Part shown: piece after piece, positions 1 through 13,003 of the stretch
Layout: every line of letters starts with the position of its first letter
How positions within the stretch are numbered: position 1 is the stretch's first letter
DNA from: Anabas testudineus
Taxonomy: Eukaryota; Chordata; Actinopteri; Anabantiformes; Anabantidae
Direction: 5' to 3'
Length of the DNA stretch: 64,000 nt
NCBI RefSeq assembly: GCF_900324465.2
Contig: NC_046626.1
Location: 5,539,459-5,603,458 of the forward strand
Program-made: the position numbers and the translations under genes
Notes under the pieces: generated by a model
Databases searched by the model: none
What the model saw: only the letters and a program-made list of their open reading frames with translations
Told to the model about the DNA's origin: nothing

Positions 1-1040
1 CATTTATTTTGTATAGATATTTTTTTCCATGAAAGGAGCAGGTTTGCACCCATCTGTTTTCTTTTTCATCACTGAGAGTTGTGTTCCATCTTTCTCTCTT
101 CAACCCTCCTCTCTAACCTCTGACAACATGGCAAAATGCTGAGCTTTCCTACTCCACGACTCCTCATTCTCCTCCTCTTCATTTAAACGTATAAATTCCC
201 ATCACATTCCCAGCCGTGACCAAAAGGGGACCCCTGCTGTACAGATCCCTTTTCTTATCTAAGAACCTCAATGCTGGTCCTATAGTGCTACATGAAACTG
301 GACATGAGCAGAGCCTGGATCCAGATTCCACAGCCCCCCCTCCCTTCTCGTTTGGTCATATCCTGTGTGTCCAGGCGAGCCTATCAACTAATAGGGGATC
401 CAGTTTGTGGATGTACTGTTATCGTTTTCACTCTGTGGGAGGGATGGGGGTTTGAGGGAGGGAGGGAGAGGGAAAGTGGCATATTAGTTACTGAAGCAGT
501 GCTAGGAGGATGGGTGTATTGTACAATGTAGAGCTGGTCAGTTGTGTACAATGGTGCAAAAATGACAGCAATGAGTTACTATTCTTGTTTTATGATCTGA
601 CTGTATCTGTGATATGAATAACAGCAATCTACAGTGAAAGCAAGTTTGTGTGTATTATTGTGACTTTCACCAAGAAGCCAGAAGCAGCAATAAGGTTTAT
701 TGTTTGTACGCAAGATTGGTTTCATCCATTTCTGAACTGTTAATAGCTGTGTCCCGTTACAGCAGATGATCATGCAAAAGAGCTTAAATTATTCCATTTA
801 ATATGAACTACAGTGCTGCAGTGTCCACATACACAGCATTCTTGAGGTATTTACTATAAACCTAATACAAGAACAAATTTATTTAAGTTATTTTTTTATT
901 CCTTTTTATTGATCTTTTGGAAAAGGCATAGCTGACATATGTTATTGGAATATTACACAGTATTTGAAGTTGTATACATTTCTGTTGCTATACTTTTCTT
1001 CTGTTAGTGAAGATGTAGAAAATACTATATTAAAAGTGTA
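1..1040. other. AT-rich non-coding stretch, possible 3' UTR of an upstream + strand gene
   Basis: No reading frame here resembles a known protein, and the short frames are not supported by splice sites. An ATTAAA poly(A)-type signal lies at 1029-1034, followed at once by a run of about 15 A from 1040. This could be the end of a transcript entering from the left edge, but nothing in the window proves that such a gene exists. Confidence 0.3.
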
Positions 1041-2318
1041 AAAAAAAAAAAAAAAGATTTGCAGCTGATACTCGACAAGCTTTTAGTTCATAGAAGGCCA
1101 CTATTTCAAGGAAAATTAGAAAGTCAGCAACATTGTGAAAGACATGGTGGATTCAGTACTTGAGTTTAATTAAACAATTGTTCAAGTCTGTCTGAAATCA
1201 GTAGTCAGCTTCCCACTTGAACACCAACACAGATTTTATTTGATGCCGTCATTCATTCAGAATTCACTTTTTTAAATTACTTTCCAAGAACTGCAGCTCA
1301 ATGGGAAAAGCTGAAACAGGAATTTTATATAAACAAGATGCTAACTTTGGAAAATATCCACTTGATTTGGTTTGCTTTAGATGCATATTTAAATATATAT
1401 TTTGGCACAGAACAAAAACTGTGGATTGTCCTCTTTGAGTATTAGTATGTAATTTGAGGAGGTATGATTACTTCTCTAACAATGGAGGCAACTCAGACTT
1501 GCTACCTTTTTACATTTTTAAAGCTTTTCAACCACGTACCAGACCATCACTTTCAGTCGTTTCTAAAACACTAAAAATCTAATACTTAAATCTTTTTACA
1601 TTGTTCAACATTCACCTAAAACGGAATACAAAATAACTCTAAAGATATTGTTATTCAAGCCTAATTATAGTTTGGGAGTGGGAACGCTGTTGCCTTCAGG
1701 GCTCTGTGTAGAGGGAAAATATCTATTCGAACTCGGGAAGGATACGTGCATCTTGTGGTAGTTTCATTTCAGAATTCAAATGAAAATGGAGAAGTGCAAC
1801 ACCTATGCAGCTACTCGGTTCAATTTGTCAAACAAGCGCTGAGTTAAACGGTTTGCAGAAAGTTTAACTAAGAAAATACTCCACCGGGAGGTTTTCGAGT
1901 GTTCATAAAAAAATTCCTACAGAGCTTGAATCCAACACTACACTAGCTTTTTCCTTCGGACCGTGAAGGGAGTTAGCTAGCATCACTCCAGCACATGAAT
2001 GGGTTTATATCAGGCCTTAAGTGAAATTCGCGCCCCGGCTGCGCTGCTGCGTAATATTTTTGCAATACTGTGATTATTTTTCTGTTATCGGCCTTAAATC
2101 ACCCATTTGCCCCAGTTCGTTGCAAGGTTTCGTGGCTAAGCTAACTTAGCTTAGCATCATCTCCTCGACCTTAACGTTATGCTAACGTTAACAAACGGCA
2201 GTGATTAGCTAGCGGCTAGTAGCTTTGGTCAATACTGAGGTAGGCTAGAAACTAGGAAACCCCTTGTCACAAGGTGTACAACCTTCGTGGAAGTTTTCTT
2301 AGAGCGAATATTTTCAAA
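1041..2318 (+). promoter_or_regulatory. tox4: tox4 upstream region and 5' UTR
   Basis: There is no coding sequence. The part from about 1,950 to 2,318 is the probable promoter and 5' UTR of tox4. It has a higher CpG content than its surroundings and a cluster of GCTAAC, GTTAGC and AACGTT words at about 2,130-2,225. The transcription start cannot be placed exactly. Confidence 0.45.
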
Positions 2319-5300
2319 ATGGACCTTAATTTTTACTCGGATCTATCGGATGGTTGCGCTCAAAATGTTGATTCAGAGTTTTTGGACACCCAGGCATATG
2401 GTGGATACTCTGAAGAAAACAAGGTAAGCTAACTTTCACTGGTATTGAATTACACAGGGCAGGTTTGGCTGATAGAAGTATCTAAGTTGGCTAACAGCTA
2501 GATGTGCTGATGCTTTGTTTCAGTTTTCTGAAGGCAGCGACAGTTATCTCACCATCAGTGGAGCGGGCCACCCTTTTCTGTCTGCTGAGGTGAGTGGGTC
2601 AATTCAGACGACATGAAAAACAGTGCTGAGTTTCTGTGATGACCTCTACTGAAAACTGAACCCTTATTGTTTCTTTTTTTCCCCCACATATAGCAGACAT
2701 TCCATACTCCCAGTCTCGGAGACGAGGTCTTTGAGATCCCCCCCATCTCCCTTGATCCAGATCCGAGTATCAGTGATGCAGTGTCCCACTTTGAGTTGAC
2801 AGATGGGTCAGATGGCACCGGGGTACCTTCAGGCTCCCATAGCCTGGTTAGCAACCTGGTGGTGGAGAGCAACGACCCTTCCTTCGCTTCCACTTTTGTG
2901 AACTCTGGATCTCAAGGTCTGGAGCAGCTCAGCCTTGGGGCAATGGGCCAGGGTGGAGTGGGAGGCCTGCTGAGCTCCTCTGCTTTGGTGTGTACTTTAC
3001 CTGGCGATCCTCACAATCACATAGAGTACTGTGTGGTGTGATTAAATATTAGTTGATTGTGAATGCAGATAAGTTGTTAGCATCTGTTTGTGTTCTGATC
3101 CCTCCGCAGGAACTGGGGAATTCCAGTGGTTCACGTTTCAGCAGTTCATCCCCCATGACCATTGATGTCCAACTTGGTGACATTGGTCATGGTCTTTTGG
3201 GAAGCAGTCAACTGACTACAATTAACCAGTCTGAGCTGGCAATGGGTCTTGGGGGTGAAAACATTAGGCATCATACTGAGACACCGGAACAGCCTTTGTC
3301 AGCAACACCATCTCCAGTTGGTTCCCTGCAGGATGAGGACATGGATGACTTCAAGGTGAGGGGTTACACCTGTGGATGGTGGCATCAGATTTGGCTTTCA
3401 TCCATCACAGTCTTCTATTGTGTTTTGGATTTTATGTTGTATTTTTGATCATGAAGCTAAAATCTACTCTCCTCTCTTTCTAATTTTCCAGCGGAGTGTG
3501 CTGGTAGACTCCCCCATGTCTCTCTCATCTTCATCCATCCTCTCCCACATGTCCTCCCACCCGGCTCCCCTATCGTCTGTTTCCCCAGCTACAGCCAGGA
3601 GGGGTGGGGGGAAGCCGGCCACGCTCGCCTCAGTGACTGCAGCAGTGGGCGCAAAAAAGGGAAGGAAGAAAAAAGATCCAAATGAACCACAGAAGCCAGT
3701 TTCAGCGTACGCCCTGTTCTTCAGAGACACCCAGGCAGCCATTAAGGGCCAAAACCCCAACGCCTCTTTTGGAGAGGTGTCAAAGATAGTGGCCTCCATG
3801 TGGGACAGCCTGGCTGAGGAACAGAAACAGGTATATGCACACATGCTTATAGTGACACTGTGTATTCTCACTTTGAGATGGAATCATTTTAAATTCTTTA
3901 TCTTAGGGTAAAATTACATTGGTGCTTCTCTTCAATAGGTGTACAAGAGAAAGACTGAAGCAGCTAAAAAGGAGTATTTGAAAGCACTGGCAGCTTACAG
4001 AGCCAACCAGCTCTCACAGGTAATGCCATATTATCCACTATAGGTAAACTAGTTTACTACTTATAGAATATTTTATTTCAACTTGGTCTGTCTGTATTCT
4101 AGCCTGCTACTGAGGAGATGGAGATCGCACCTTCACCACCCCCATCTGCAGTCAACCAGACAACTGCAGCCCTTCCCTCTGCTGGGCACCAGGTCACTCA
4201 CCCCGCAAACAACAACCTGGAAGAGAACACGATCACCAACATCTGTGCCTCTAACATCATCCTGGACGTGCCAGAGAGGACCACACGTTCCCGCACGGGT
4301 GCTAACAAAGCCTCCGCTCCAGCAGCAGTAGTCCCCTCGTCCCAGACCATCACCAAGATCATAATTTCAAAGCACATGTTGCAGGCAGGAGGTCAGGTGG
4401 TGACAGTGTTGCCCGGAGGTGTCCGCGCTTTGCAGCCCACGCTGCTTGTGTCTGGCACCTCTCGCCAGCCGCCTCCGCTGCAGCAGATGCAGAACGCACC
4501 GCCTCCACCGCGGCTCCAGCAAATGGCACCGGCACCTCCACCCTTACAGGCCAAGCCTCGAGAGGGAAGCACCACGGCAGGCCTCCCTGCATCCCTCACG
4601 GCTACACCTCCGCCTCCACTACAGATAAAAATAGTTCCTGCCTCCTTGCAGGGAACAGAGGCTCTGCCAATTATTGTCCCAACTACAGCAGCTGGATCAA
4701 CTACTGCAACAACATCTGCACAGTCTGCACCTGTTGTGTCAGTGCAGGTGGTGAATTCTGCTGATGTGCCGAGCAATCCAGATGAGGATGAAGTTACAGA
4801 AGTGCTGCCTTCAGAAGAGGTAAATGTTCAGCTGAACTCATTGCTGTGATTTGCTTTTGTCAGCTTGGTATGATTGTCTTACCCAAGTTCAGATATTTCA
4901 GTTATTTTAACTGGGTTTAAATTTCCCAAGTAACTACCAACACATCACTATTTTCTGCTTCACATATCAGAAGATATTAAAATGTCTTCTTCCTATTCAC
5001 TTCTACAGTAGTGGCTGTATATTTGGGACTTTTTATGCCTGTTTTGTTAGTTTAACCAACAGCATTGAATGAGTGAATGTAATTAGGATTATTTTGTTGC
5101 TTATCTAGAAACCTTAAAGTGAAACCAAATCCATAAACTGCCCAAATTAAATGATGTTAGCTTGTATTGCAACATAATTAAATCATAGCTGTGCTCTCGG
5201 ATTTTTTTTTTTATAACTTTAAGAACAAGAGTTGAATGCAAATCACCTGTGACTGTGAAAGTACCACTGTGTCTGTCTGTTTTTTTTTTTTTACATATAA

Positions 5301-6202
5301 TTATATCTGAAATGTCAAACACCTGGCTAGTTTGTAAATTTGAGGAAATCTCATGCCACATAACCACAATATGTCTGGTTCAGATCAATCTGAGAACGTT
5401 GGTTGTGTGTCAAAATCTTTTTTGTTTCCTGGCTGGCTTGTTACTCCCAACTATCAAAATTATCAAAAAATATATAAAAGACAAAAGAACGGCTCTAACA
5501 ATAATGTGAAAAATGGCTTCAGTGATAATTTTTTAAAAAGCATACGTAGCAGAATGGGAAAGAGAAATCCACGGTAAACAAACGCTTAAGACATCTGGCA
5601 CCATAAATATTGCTGTTCACTCAACCACTTACTGTGAAAATTGATGTTAACAAAGTTTACATTTCACTTGAAAAAGACATTAAATCTTTTATTTTTCTTA
5701 GTTAATGTAAAAAAATTACATTTGCATTCACTGATTTCAAGCTGTAAAACATTTAAAAAGTAACAAAAAAAAAAAGACTGTTCATATAGATGTCTGTTTA
5801 TGTTAAGTGTTAATGTTCTCCTCCATGAGGAATACACACTGGTGTCATTTTATCTCCTGCTGCATACAGAAAATACCAAGTACTAATGTTAATGTTGCTC
5901 TTCTTCTCAGGATGATATGGAGGTGAATGGATCCAGTGATATAGGAGCTACGAAGAGTGTGTGTGTGAGGGCCGGGTGTAACAACCCAGCAGTAGACAGT
6001 CAAGACTGGGACAAAGAGTATTGTAGCAACGAATGCGTGGCCACTCACTGCAGGTGTGTAGACGTTTGAAACAACAACACTAGCATATGTGTATGTTTCC
6101 CGCAAAAATTCTAAACTTTAATATTAATATGTTCTGTTTTGCAGAGATGTATTCAAGGCGTGGTGCTCCATCAGGAATCAGACCATGGGAACAGTGAAGT
6201 AA
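2319..6202 (+). CDS. tox4: TOX high mobility group box family member 4 (tox4)
   Basis: TOX4 is an HMG-box chromatin protein; in mammals it works with the PNUTS/PP1 phosphatase complex in the nucleus. Nine exons read in frame: 2319-2423, 2524-2589, 2697-2987 (an acceptor 3 bases earlier is also possible), 3110-3355, 3492-3830, 3939-4019, 4103-4819, 5911-6053 and 6145-6202, giving about 681 residues. The N-terminus [12 protein letters not shown] and the motif [13 protein letters not shown] are TOX-family hallmarks. A lysine-rich stretch precedes the HMG box (about residues 298-368, [20 protein letters not shown]). Exon 7 encodes a long Pro/Gln/Thr-rich region. The last two exons hold the Cys-rich C-terminal motif ([22 protein letters not shown]) typical of TOX4. 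The ATG was chosen for its family N-terminus. Teleosts can have tox4a and tox4b; which copy this is cannot be told. Confidence 0.95.
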
Positions 6203-7481
6203 AGACGAGCTGCTGCTACTCATCACATCGACTGAACATTAGTTTTTCACTCAGAGTCAGTGTTAATAGTTACAGAACGGGTGCAGATACGTAGAAACAA
6301 AGCGTTTCCCTGCAGATGCCCGACTGTCGTAGTTCTCGCACTGTTTTGTATAGGTACTGTACACACTGACAGTTGACTGACAGGACAACGGCACTGAATT
6401 AGAACAGCCATTCCAGCATGGTGTTGCATTGTAACTAGAGAAATGTCTGCTGCGTGGATGTTTATGTAGCGCTACGTTTGACTTTATATTGGGATTTTAG
6501 TCGGGCATCGATAGATGTCAAGGCAGCTAGAGAAAAGATTAGCACAATGAAGTATAGAAGGAGCGACATGTCACAACAGCGCTGTTCTTAGATATTTTTA
6601 TTAAAGCCCACACAGATCTCTTCACTAGAAATTGTAAAATCTTTTGGAAAAAGCTAAAATAGATGAGTCTGTTTCTCAAAGCTTCTTTTTTCCTCTGGCA
6701 GACATTTTTATTGCAGACTTGACTGTACAGTGCTTACTACCTTTGAAATTCATGCTCTAAAGTTTTGATGTCATATCTCTTGCTTTAAGTGAGAGAAACC
6801 AGAGACATTATTCCTCTTTACTTAGCAGAGAAAGTATCTTTGAGAAGACAACTATTTGTATCACTGTATGCCTTGTTTGTTTTTTTTACTAAGCATATTG
6901 TCCATCCAGGCTAACTGTAGCCTTCCTTTTTTGTAAAACAGTCGATGCAGATCACTGTCCGTTGCAAAATTGTTTCCTGTTCATGTTTGAGTCTTTTTTT
7001 TTTTTCTATCTTCCTTTAATATGAAACATCATTCCTGTGGCATATCGCAACTTGAATTCATAAACAATTGAACACTCTTCTTCAATTCTATACACTTTGT
7101 TTTACTTGTGTCATGATGGATAAAGTAAATTGTCAGTGGCTGGCTGGTGTTCAGCAAAAGCTACAGAGATCCAGGTTGTTTTAATTTATCTCTAAGAAGA
7201 GAGAAGCTGAAATAATAATCATTCCACACTTAGGTTAGTTATTTAAATGTAGACTTAAGGTAGCACAGTCTTCCAGGGCCAGAGGTGACAGTCAAATGGA
7301 AAAAGTGACTCAAACATCCTGCACATACCTTCAAAAACTTCACTATATAAAAATATACCAGAGATAAATCATTTTCATTTTATACAGAAATGCAGTCAGG
7401 TCCACATTCAGAGCAAGCTACTGGACTGAAGGCAGTCTGGGTCCAGTCTGAGCTGTCTGATGTGATCATATGTAGGATTAA
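6203..7481. other. tail-to-tail 3' UTR region of tox4 and the TRIM gene
   Basis: This non-coding stretch lies between two stop codons facing each other. An ATTAAA at about 6,599 is a candidate tox4 poly(A) signal. Several TTTATT or TTTAAT words could serve the minus-strand gene, so the boundary between the two 3' UTRs is not fixed. No other gene was seen. Confidence 0.5.
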
Positions 7482-10400
7482 TCATGAGGCTTTAACAACA
7501 CAGGCTCTACTTGGAGGCTCCATTTGGTAAAGTCCCAAACCCAGGCAGGCTGGCTGAGTCAGTTCCGCCTTGAATTCGTGCAGGCGATGCGCGATGGTGG
7601 ACTCCCCAGAAGAGAATGTGATGTTCCCCTTCTCAAAATTAACCGTCACTGCTATTCGGCTGCTCTGCAGTGTTACAGAGAGAGCTGTTTTTCTTCTGTT
7701 ATGCTGAGCGAACAGCTTGCCTTCGGCGTCATGTGTTAGGCACCAGGACTCAGTGTTGTTTCCAAAGAAGCTGCTGTCTTTGCTCTTACGTTGGATGCTC
7801 TTGTAGGACACCGCGATGTCCCAGTGTCCCTCAGCCTCCACCTCCCAAACGTGAGTACCGGAGGAGAAGCACTGAGTGGAGAGGACCTGCGGGGCTTCAT
7901 CAAAGCGGCTGTTACTGTCAGGATAATCCAACTTGGCTTTCACTCGCTCTACTGACTGGAGGTCAGCAGAGACTCCCAGTAAAGGGCTGACAGTGTCCAG
8001 GTCCAGCGCAAGAAATCCTGGGACAGAACACACATTTATGGGATGAGATGAAAGCAGTGTTCGGCAAACTTTGGATGAATATTGCTCTGTAACTAATATT
8101 ATCCAGTTTTCTGATTTTATGATTTGTATGCTACATTATGTCTCTACATGCGTTTTCATCCAGTTTTGTTGTACATAAAAGTCCACTGTGTCACATGAAA
8201 CTGGTAATGCTCAGTATTTGTTCTGTATACACAACAGAGTTTGATCTTTCTGTCATTTACTGTCTGCTTATTTTCAGAATGAAATTTTAAGAAACATAAT
8301 CGCTGTGTTTAAATGTACTCTAGTATCTCAGTTATTAAAAGTTTTAGGTCGTCCTTAACTAACTTAAGGTGGAAATGCTTAATATGGAGTGGTAAATGCA
8401 GCAGTTCATCCTTAACAACTGAGATAGACAAAGCAGATGATCAGAAACCTGGATAATATTCAAAACATGACAACAGGGATGTGAATAACCAGGGCTCTCC
8501 ATGATCCATGCTAACTTCATATGCTGAATATGACCAAAACTAATGCACATTGGCGGCTAATTTGCTAAATTGTGATTTCAACTTCTATACTGTCAACAAT
8601 CTTACTGTGCACAACAGTTCTCTTTGACAATCTCTCCAACACAAACATACTTCAGTTCTCTTCAAACATCAGATTCAATTTTCATACCTTTATCATCTGT
8701 TTCTGATGGTTTGTGGCTCTTTGTTGGGTGATCATTCAAAAGTTCTATGTAGGAATTAAAAATAGTTATTTGGAGCATATTCATTAAAATAAACAGAATT
8801 ACACAAGTTAAAGGTCGATGGCATCCGGAGGAGGCTAAGTAGAGCATGTCATCAACAGTTACAGTACAAATCCTCATAATAGAACTCTTTTGATCCTTAT
8901 GGTGTGACACCCTGTCAATTGTATTAAAGGGCAACTCTCCCATGTTTCAGCTTGTTTTCTATAGTTCTAGTTTGGCCAGGGCATGCGTGCCATTCAAGTG
9001 ACTGCCAATAATAAATATCTAAGTCCAGATGATGGCATCTGCTTGCTCACACTACAGTGGTTTTAGTCTTGGTTGATCTGCTCCTTCAGAACTCCTCCAG
9101 GTGACATTATCTCCAAGGAATGTTTTTAAATTAGGCTTTATACAGTTTGTTGTCATGTCAGCAGACAGCAGAGACCTGATTTAGTACCTGCAATGGTGGA
9201 ATAGATGTGATGCACACGGTTCTGCTGCTTGTCCAGTGCTTCTGTTAGCGTCTGGTTTTCCACAGAGTAGTTGTACGCTGGTTGGAAACAAAGACAGGTG
9301 TCACAAAACCCTAACTTCAAACCAAACATAAACCTAGATCCAACCTTAATGCTAAAACATTCCTTTTAAATTGTAAGACCCAGCCAGAATGCCTGCAAAG
9401 ATGGCACTGAACTAATATTTGTGCACATAGACATGGAAAGACATGTACATGTAATCAGCCTCTTACCATAATACAGAACTATGAACCACAGACAGAGCAG
9501 CACCACTGTCACATTGTTGAGGCACATGTCGGCAGGATTCCGTTTCTGTCACAAGGGAAAATTGTTTTTGTTCTGCAAAGTGTTTAAAACAAACTATAAA
9601 TGCCAGATATTGATCATTTAGGAAATGGAGCTCACTTCACGTTGGATGTCTCCATTCAGTTTCCTCACAGAGTCGGTGGATTCTCTGATTTGCTCCCTGA
9701 GCACTGTGAACTGCTGTTCCATGTACTCCTGTCAAATAAACACACAGTTACAGTATAGCTCTGCCTTACAAATCTTCATTAGGTCTGTTTCACTGAACAG
9801 TATTTAATTACAGACCAGTAATTCTCATGAACCCAATTAGGCATTAAAATAAGCTTATTTGGAGTTTTGCAGTGCAGCATGAATCTGTAAAAGTTTATAG
9901 GTGGGTAAGGAGTGAATGTGGGGAGTGCAGCTGAAAGTCTCATTCAGATTATCTGGGACCAGAAAATCCAGTTTCTTCATAGCGCGGCGAAAGACAAGTT
10001 TTACAAAAAGCTGCAAAAAGCTGTAACTACCTATGCCGTCTTTCTAAAGGAGATGATTGTGTAATGTGGTGTGTGGGAAAAAAGAAAAGCGTTACTTAAA
10101 CTCACTGTCATCTGTCTCCTCAGGACAGTGGAGGCCTCGGTGGCCAGGCTGTGCTGCTTGCTCTCCAGGGAGCACATGTTGCAGATGTAGCGCCTGGACG
10201 CGTTGCAGTAGTACTTCAAGACCTTGTCTTCATGCTGGGGGCATTTTCTTTCTTGGAGGTCGCCCAGAGGGGTGAGCAAGGGGTGTCCTGTGAACACGGG
10301 TAGCTCTGTGTGGGGCTTGACGTGCTCTTTGCATAGTGACACCTCACACTTCAGACATGTTTTAATGGCCAATATTTCCCCCTCGGGGCAGAAGTCACAG

Positions 10401-10811
10401 TACACTGTTTTTGTCTGCACTGCCTGCTTACAAAAATCAGAAATGAGAAAATTAAAAGAAAGGATATTTAAGTATATATCTGCATTTGAGGATTAGCTTT
10501 AACACTTTATAACTACTTAATCACAGTCAAAAAGAAGTTCTTCAAGCAGGTACCCTTCTCCTCCTGGTCTCCCTGAAGTCCTCTGCAATACTGGCCAGCA
10601 CGTAGTTCTTCTGTACCCCCATGGCTCCTCCGAAATCAGTCCTACAGTCTGGGCAGCGGAAGGGAACACCTGAGGAGTGATCCATCAGGTTTTCCAGACA
10701 GCCCATACACAAACTGTGTCCACAGGGCAGCTGCCGAGGGTCCTTAAAGATGTCCTGACACACTGGACACATCAGCATCTCTTCAAGGCAGGTGTTCTCT
10801 GGATTGTCCAT
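7482..10811 (-). CDS. TRIM-family E3 ubiquitin ligase with RING, B-boxes, coiled coil, predicted TM segment and PRY-SPRY
   Basis: A probable RING-type ubiquitin ligase of the fish TRIM expansion. Seven coding exons on the minus strand read in frame: 10554-10811, 10106-10423 (start ambiguous by a few codons), 9636-9728, 9467-9545, 9188-9277, 8688-8744 and 7482-8017, giving about 476 residues. Exon 1 holds a C3HC4 RING (CPVCQDIF, LPCGHSLCMGCL, CPDC). Exon 2 holds two B-box-like modules, one starting CDFCPEGE and one starting CPQHEDK. Exon 3 is a coiled coil. Exon 4 encodes a strongly hydrophobic segment (VTVVLLCLWFIVLYYG). The last exon is a complete PRY-SPRY domain with LDLDTVSPLL and HVWEVEAEGHWDIAVSYKS. 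A 5' UTR donor is seen at about 10,998. I do not recognise a one-to-one mammalian orthologue; TRIM25-like fish genes are the nearest type. TRIM-SPRY genes are often antiviral, which is inference here. Confidence 0.85.
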
Positions 10812-10997
10812 TCTTGATCACTGTCCTTCAGAGTCCCAAAGCCAGAGGAGAGCAGACAGGAAGCAGTTAACTGCAGTTTGTACAGCACCTGGCTGCTGCC
10901 TTCAGGACCACTTTGTATTTTGGTTGGTTTGAACAGCGTATGTGCCCCAGCACAGTATCATGAGAGCTAAGAGCTAACCACTACAACGATTCCTACC

Positions 10998-11100
10998 TTC
11001 CAAGTTAAAGCCGAGTGCAGGCCCTCACTGTTGATCGAGCTCTGTCTTCTGTACACACATCGCAAAAAGCGAAAGCAAGCTGTGCATATGTTGGCACTTC
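10998..11100 (-). promoter_or_regulatory. TRIM gene first non-coding exon and promoter, with IRF-like word
   Basis: On the minus strand a good donor (AAG then GTAGGA) at about 10,998 ends a probable 5' UTR exon. Upstream of it, at 11064-11074, lies AAAAGCGAAAG, one base away from the GAAANNGAAA core bound by interferon regulatory factors. A second donor-like site (GAGCAG then GTAAAT) near 11,552 may mark an alternative upstream exon. Confidence 0.35.
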
Positions 11101-13003
11101 CTGGTGGGGCGGGGCCTAAGAAGAGGCGGCTCAAGCGTAACTATAAATATAATAAATATGAAATACAAGTTTAAATGTTGAATAAAAGGGTTTTATCAAA
11201 CAGATCTTATCAGATACTGCAAAGATAATACACCGAATGCCTTAAAGTAAACACCCACCTGTTTAGAGATATTTTAGCCTACGAAAAACAAGTTTGTTAA
11301 CGCTTTTCTTTTCCTTTATCAAACCAAACTCATTTAGTTAAGCTTTGTTTTAATGTGCTCGATAAATGTCATGGCTCAGTGACGGAGGAAGCATAAATCT
11401 TATCTTTCCTGCTGGTCATAAAGTCCCTCACACTCATTGAAAACACCTGTGTGGCTTCAGCATGTAGTCTGTAACCCTAATGCAACACACGGATTTCTTT
11501 CGGTAACTATTTAGCCATAAGTCAGCTAATTGTTGAAACATAAATATATTTACCTGCTCCTTCTGTCTCTTTCTTCACTGTCCGTCGTTTAAACGTCGAA
11601 AGATCCGCTCGGAAATGTCACTATAATGTTGGCTAATGTTAATTTAGCATAGTTTTCTACTCACTAGTACATGTCATATAATGGCATTATTGATTTTACA
11701 ATTACAAAATAAGTGTAAGCAGTTACAGTTAATTATAAACATTCAATTAAATTCCCTTAATTGTAAGAATTTACTAGTTTTGGTGGTTGTTTTTAAAATT
11801 AAAACATTCAGACCACCTTTAAGAAACACAGTAATCAGTGTTGAGTACTGAAGTTTACACAGCCCGGTTTAAAAGTGTGTTTTTTATTACCTTTCGGCTT
11901 TATTGCCCAGTTTAAAGCATTTTTCTATCAAGAGTAATTAAATGTAATCACAGTCAGTCACCTTCCTGTGACACATACGACAGATTACATTTGGTAGTTT
12001 TCCAAAAGGTCAGAGGTCAGGCAGTCCTCTTTGAGCCGTCCTGGAGAAGGATAAACAACAGCCAAAGCTATTTTACTCAACCTGGCAACTCATTATTTTA
12101 CAGACCATTAACTACCAGTGCCAGTTTATGCTTTATTAAAAAGTTATGTCTTTCCTCTATTCTAAATATAACATGAGCATAAGGTTCATACAACATAATA
12201 ACAAAATAAGCTGCTGGCAAAAAACGTTTATTTTACTAATATACAAGAAAGATGTAATCTACTGTAGCATCAGGAATATAAAAAGATGAAAACAGCCATT
12301 TGTCAATGTATCAATGAGTATCTGTGTATGAGTAATATAAATCCTTATGAAATCATCTTTCAACAAACAATATGACATTGCATTTCTTGAACCGTATGTG
12401 AGCTTATCACAGCACAACTGCTTTCAAAGTGTTTTTAACATCATGGATTTCTTATAAAGTCAGCATGGTTACATACATTTAGGAAATATAACATGAAAAC
12501 AAAACCAAACACTTTGATAACACACGTGAGGGTAAAGTAAACAAACAAACAATAAAATAATACTACAGACATCAAAACAAACATCAGAACTTTATATATA
12601 AGTTTGACACAAAAACGTTTGGCAGTTAATGATCAGTACTTTAGGTTCCTCTTTTGAGTAGTTGTACAACTCTTGCACACAGTCCCTGTTCCAGCACTGG
12701 TCCACAATCACAAGAAGCAAATGTAAAGCCAGGAATGAGGAAAACTGTAATTAAGACAAAAATATCAGTAGTAATTGTATTTAAAAACCAAACTGACAAA
12801 AAAACACCAGAATACAACACCATTATAGGATATAAAGTATAATGCTTTCTGAAATAGCTACAAATCTGTTTCGGTCATCGCTTTGACTTTTCTTTGCTCA
12901 ACTTTACAAAACAAGTGTTTACAACGGTAGTTTAGTGTTTTCACTGTGAGGTAGAAAATGGAGCAACCACCACAACCAGCCACTGACAGCTGGTTCCCTA
13001 CAG
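11101..13003. other. intergenic DNA, then 3' UTR of the zinc-finger gene
   Basis: No gene is visible between the TRIM promoter and the zinc-finger gene. A minus-strand AATAAA at 12227-12232, about 770 bases past the zinc-finger stop codon, is the likely end of that gene's 3' UTR. The remainder is AT-rich unique-looking sequence. Confidence 0.5.

Noticed and set aside
4359-4776. Long open frames opposite tox4 exon 7.
   Set aside because: They mirror a GC-rich Pro/Gln-coding exon, show no family match and no splice support.
7524-7990. + strand open frames opposite the TRIM SPRY exon and the RING/B-box exons.
   Set aside because: The minus strand encodes complete recognised domains; the + frames are shadows.
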